From assembly GCF_009193265.1 (NCBI RefSeq), contig NZ_VZZZ01000001.1:682001-746000 (forward strand): a stretch of 64,000 nt of DNA, written 5' to 3'. Under the pieces are notes generated by a model that had not been told where the DNA came from, searched no databases, and saw nothing but the letters and a program-made list of their open reading frames with translations. The position numbers and the translations under genes were made by a program. This document shows positions 63,503 through 64,000 of this stretch, one piece after another. How positions within the stretch are numbered: position 1 is the first letter of the stretch; each line of letters opens with the position of its first letter. The DNA comes from Marinobacter changyiensis. Lineage in GTDB: Bacteria > Pseudomonadota > Gammaproteobacteria > Pseudomonadales > Oleiphilaceae.

Positions 63503-64000
63503 TTCTGCAAATGGAAGATGTGCATACTTACTATGGCGAGAGCCTCGCGCTGCAGGGCATCACCTTGTCGCTGAACCAGGGGGAAACCGTATGCTTGCTG
63601 GGCCGCAACGGCGCGGGTAAAAGCACAACCCTGAAAAGCATCGTTGGCCTGACCCCACCCCGAAAGGGCCGGATTACCTTCCAGGGCAAAACCATCAGTG
63701 GCCTGCCAGCCTACAAAATCGCGCGCATGGGCATAGGGTACGTGCCCGAAGACCGTCGCATATTTCCCGGGCTGTCGGTGCAGGAAAACCTTGAAGTGGC
63801 TGACCGCAAGAACTCTGATGGCCAGTCCAACTGGTCCGTGGAACGCATCTTTGATGAATACCCCATGTTGGCTGAATTGGCCAGCCAGGATGGCAGCACA
63901 CTCTCTGGGGGGCAGCAACAGATGCTTTCGGTTGCACGTTCCCTCATGATTGAACCACGGCTGATGTTGCTGGACGAACCCAACGAAGGCCTGGCTCCGG
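63499..64000 (+). CDS. ABC transporter ATP-binding protein, LivF-like, N-terminal part
   Basis: Gene cut by the right edge, with 167 codons visible from ATG 63499. Walker A is GRNGAGKST (about 35-43), then VPEDRRIFPGLSVQENL, the signature LSGGQQQML and Walker B LMLLDEPNEGLAP. It is the second ATPase of the importer. It overlaps the LivG stop by 4 bp and has GGAGGCGG just upstream. No stop codon appears before the window ends. Confidence 0.92.
   Translation, partial: MILQMEDVHTYYGESLALQGITLSLNQGETVCLLGRNGAGKSTTLKSIVGLTPPRKGRITFQGKTISGLPAYKIARMGIGYVPEDRRIFPGLSVQENLEVADRKNSDGQSNWSVERIFDEYPMLAELASQDGSTLSGGQQQMLSVARSLMIEPRLMLLDEPNEGLAP

Noticed and set aside
1-64000. CRISPR arrays, insertion sequences, tRNA genes or att sites
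   Set aside because: None seen by eye in any intergenic space; gene content is typical chromosomal core.

Overview
The window reads as a chromosomal segment of a marine gammaproteobacterium, most like Marinobacter. This rests on recognised gene content (full-length FadE, RapA, TmcA, MnmH, PpnN, long-form PstC/PstA, a DISM-type EAL protein and an EthA-like monooxygenase) and not on any database search. Genes are dense on both strands. I saw no rRNA, tRNA, CRISPR array, transposase or prophage, so most of the window is ordinary core genome.

Layout. 1-11 kb: a truncated pbpG, a CopD-like membrane protein, a small cluster of REP-type repeats, ilvD, a 7TM c-di-GMP phosphodiesterase, a YIP1 protein, a flavin oxidoreductase, a GST, a secreted dienelactone hydrolase, a BASS transporter, a CspA protein and the fluoride channel crcB. 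11-23 kb: fadE, rapA, cysZ, vanZ-like, a strong CsrB/Rsm-type regulatory RNA, mnmH, mscS, a YbaK-type deacylase, a UbiH/F hydroxylase and a HIT protein. 23-30 kb: a DUF2059 protein and the phosphate operon pstS-pstC-pstA-pstB-phoU (minus strand), with a clear Pho box and -10 in front of pstS. 30-43 kb: uvrD, a gabD-like dehydrogenase, a class II deacetylase-like amidohydrolase, ppnN, a cytochrome c, a 3-hydroxyisobutyryl-CoA hydrolase family protein, tmcA, a DUF2237 protein and a second UvrD-type helicase. 43-49 kb: an OmpA-family porin, a DUF4124 protein with an EthA-like Baeyer-Villiger monooxygenase, dadA and a thioesterase.

48.8-64 kb is the most interesting part. A minus-strand trio encodes a Cache-type histidine kinase, a sigma-54 response regulator and a periplasmic substrate-binding protein with no permease. 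After a DUF2235 lipase-like gene comes a plus-strand run: SDR, acyl-CoA dehydrogenase, APH-type kinase, DUF6285 protein, acyl-CoA ligase, then a complete HAAT (Liv-type) ABC importer. The five enzymes match one for one the set known for levulinate/4-hydroxy-acid breakdown in Pseudomonas putida (LvaD, C, A, B, E), in which a 4-hydroxyacyl-CoA is phosphorylated and isomerised before beta-oxidation. Here the set is joined to an ABC importer. The kinase/regulator trio carries a paralogue of that importer's binding protein, which suggests a dedicated ligand-sensing system for the same class of substrate. That link is inference; the substrate is unknown.
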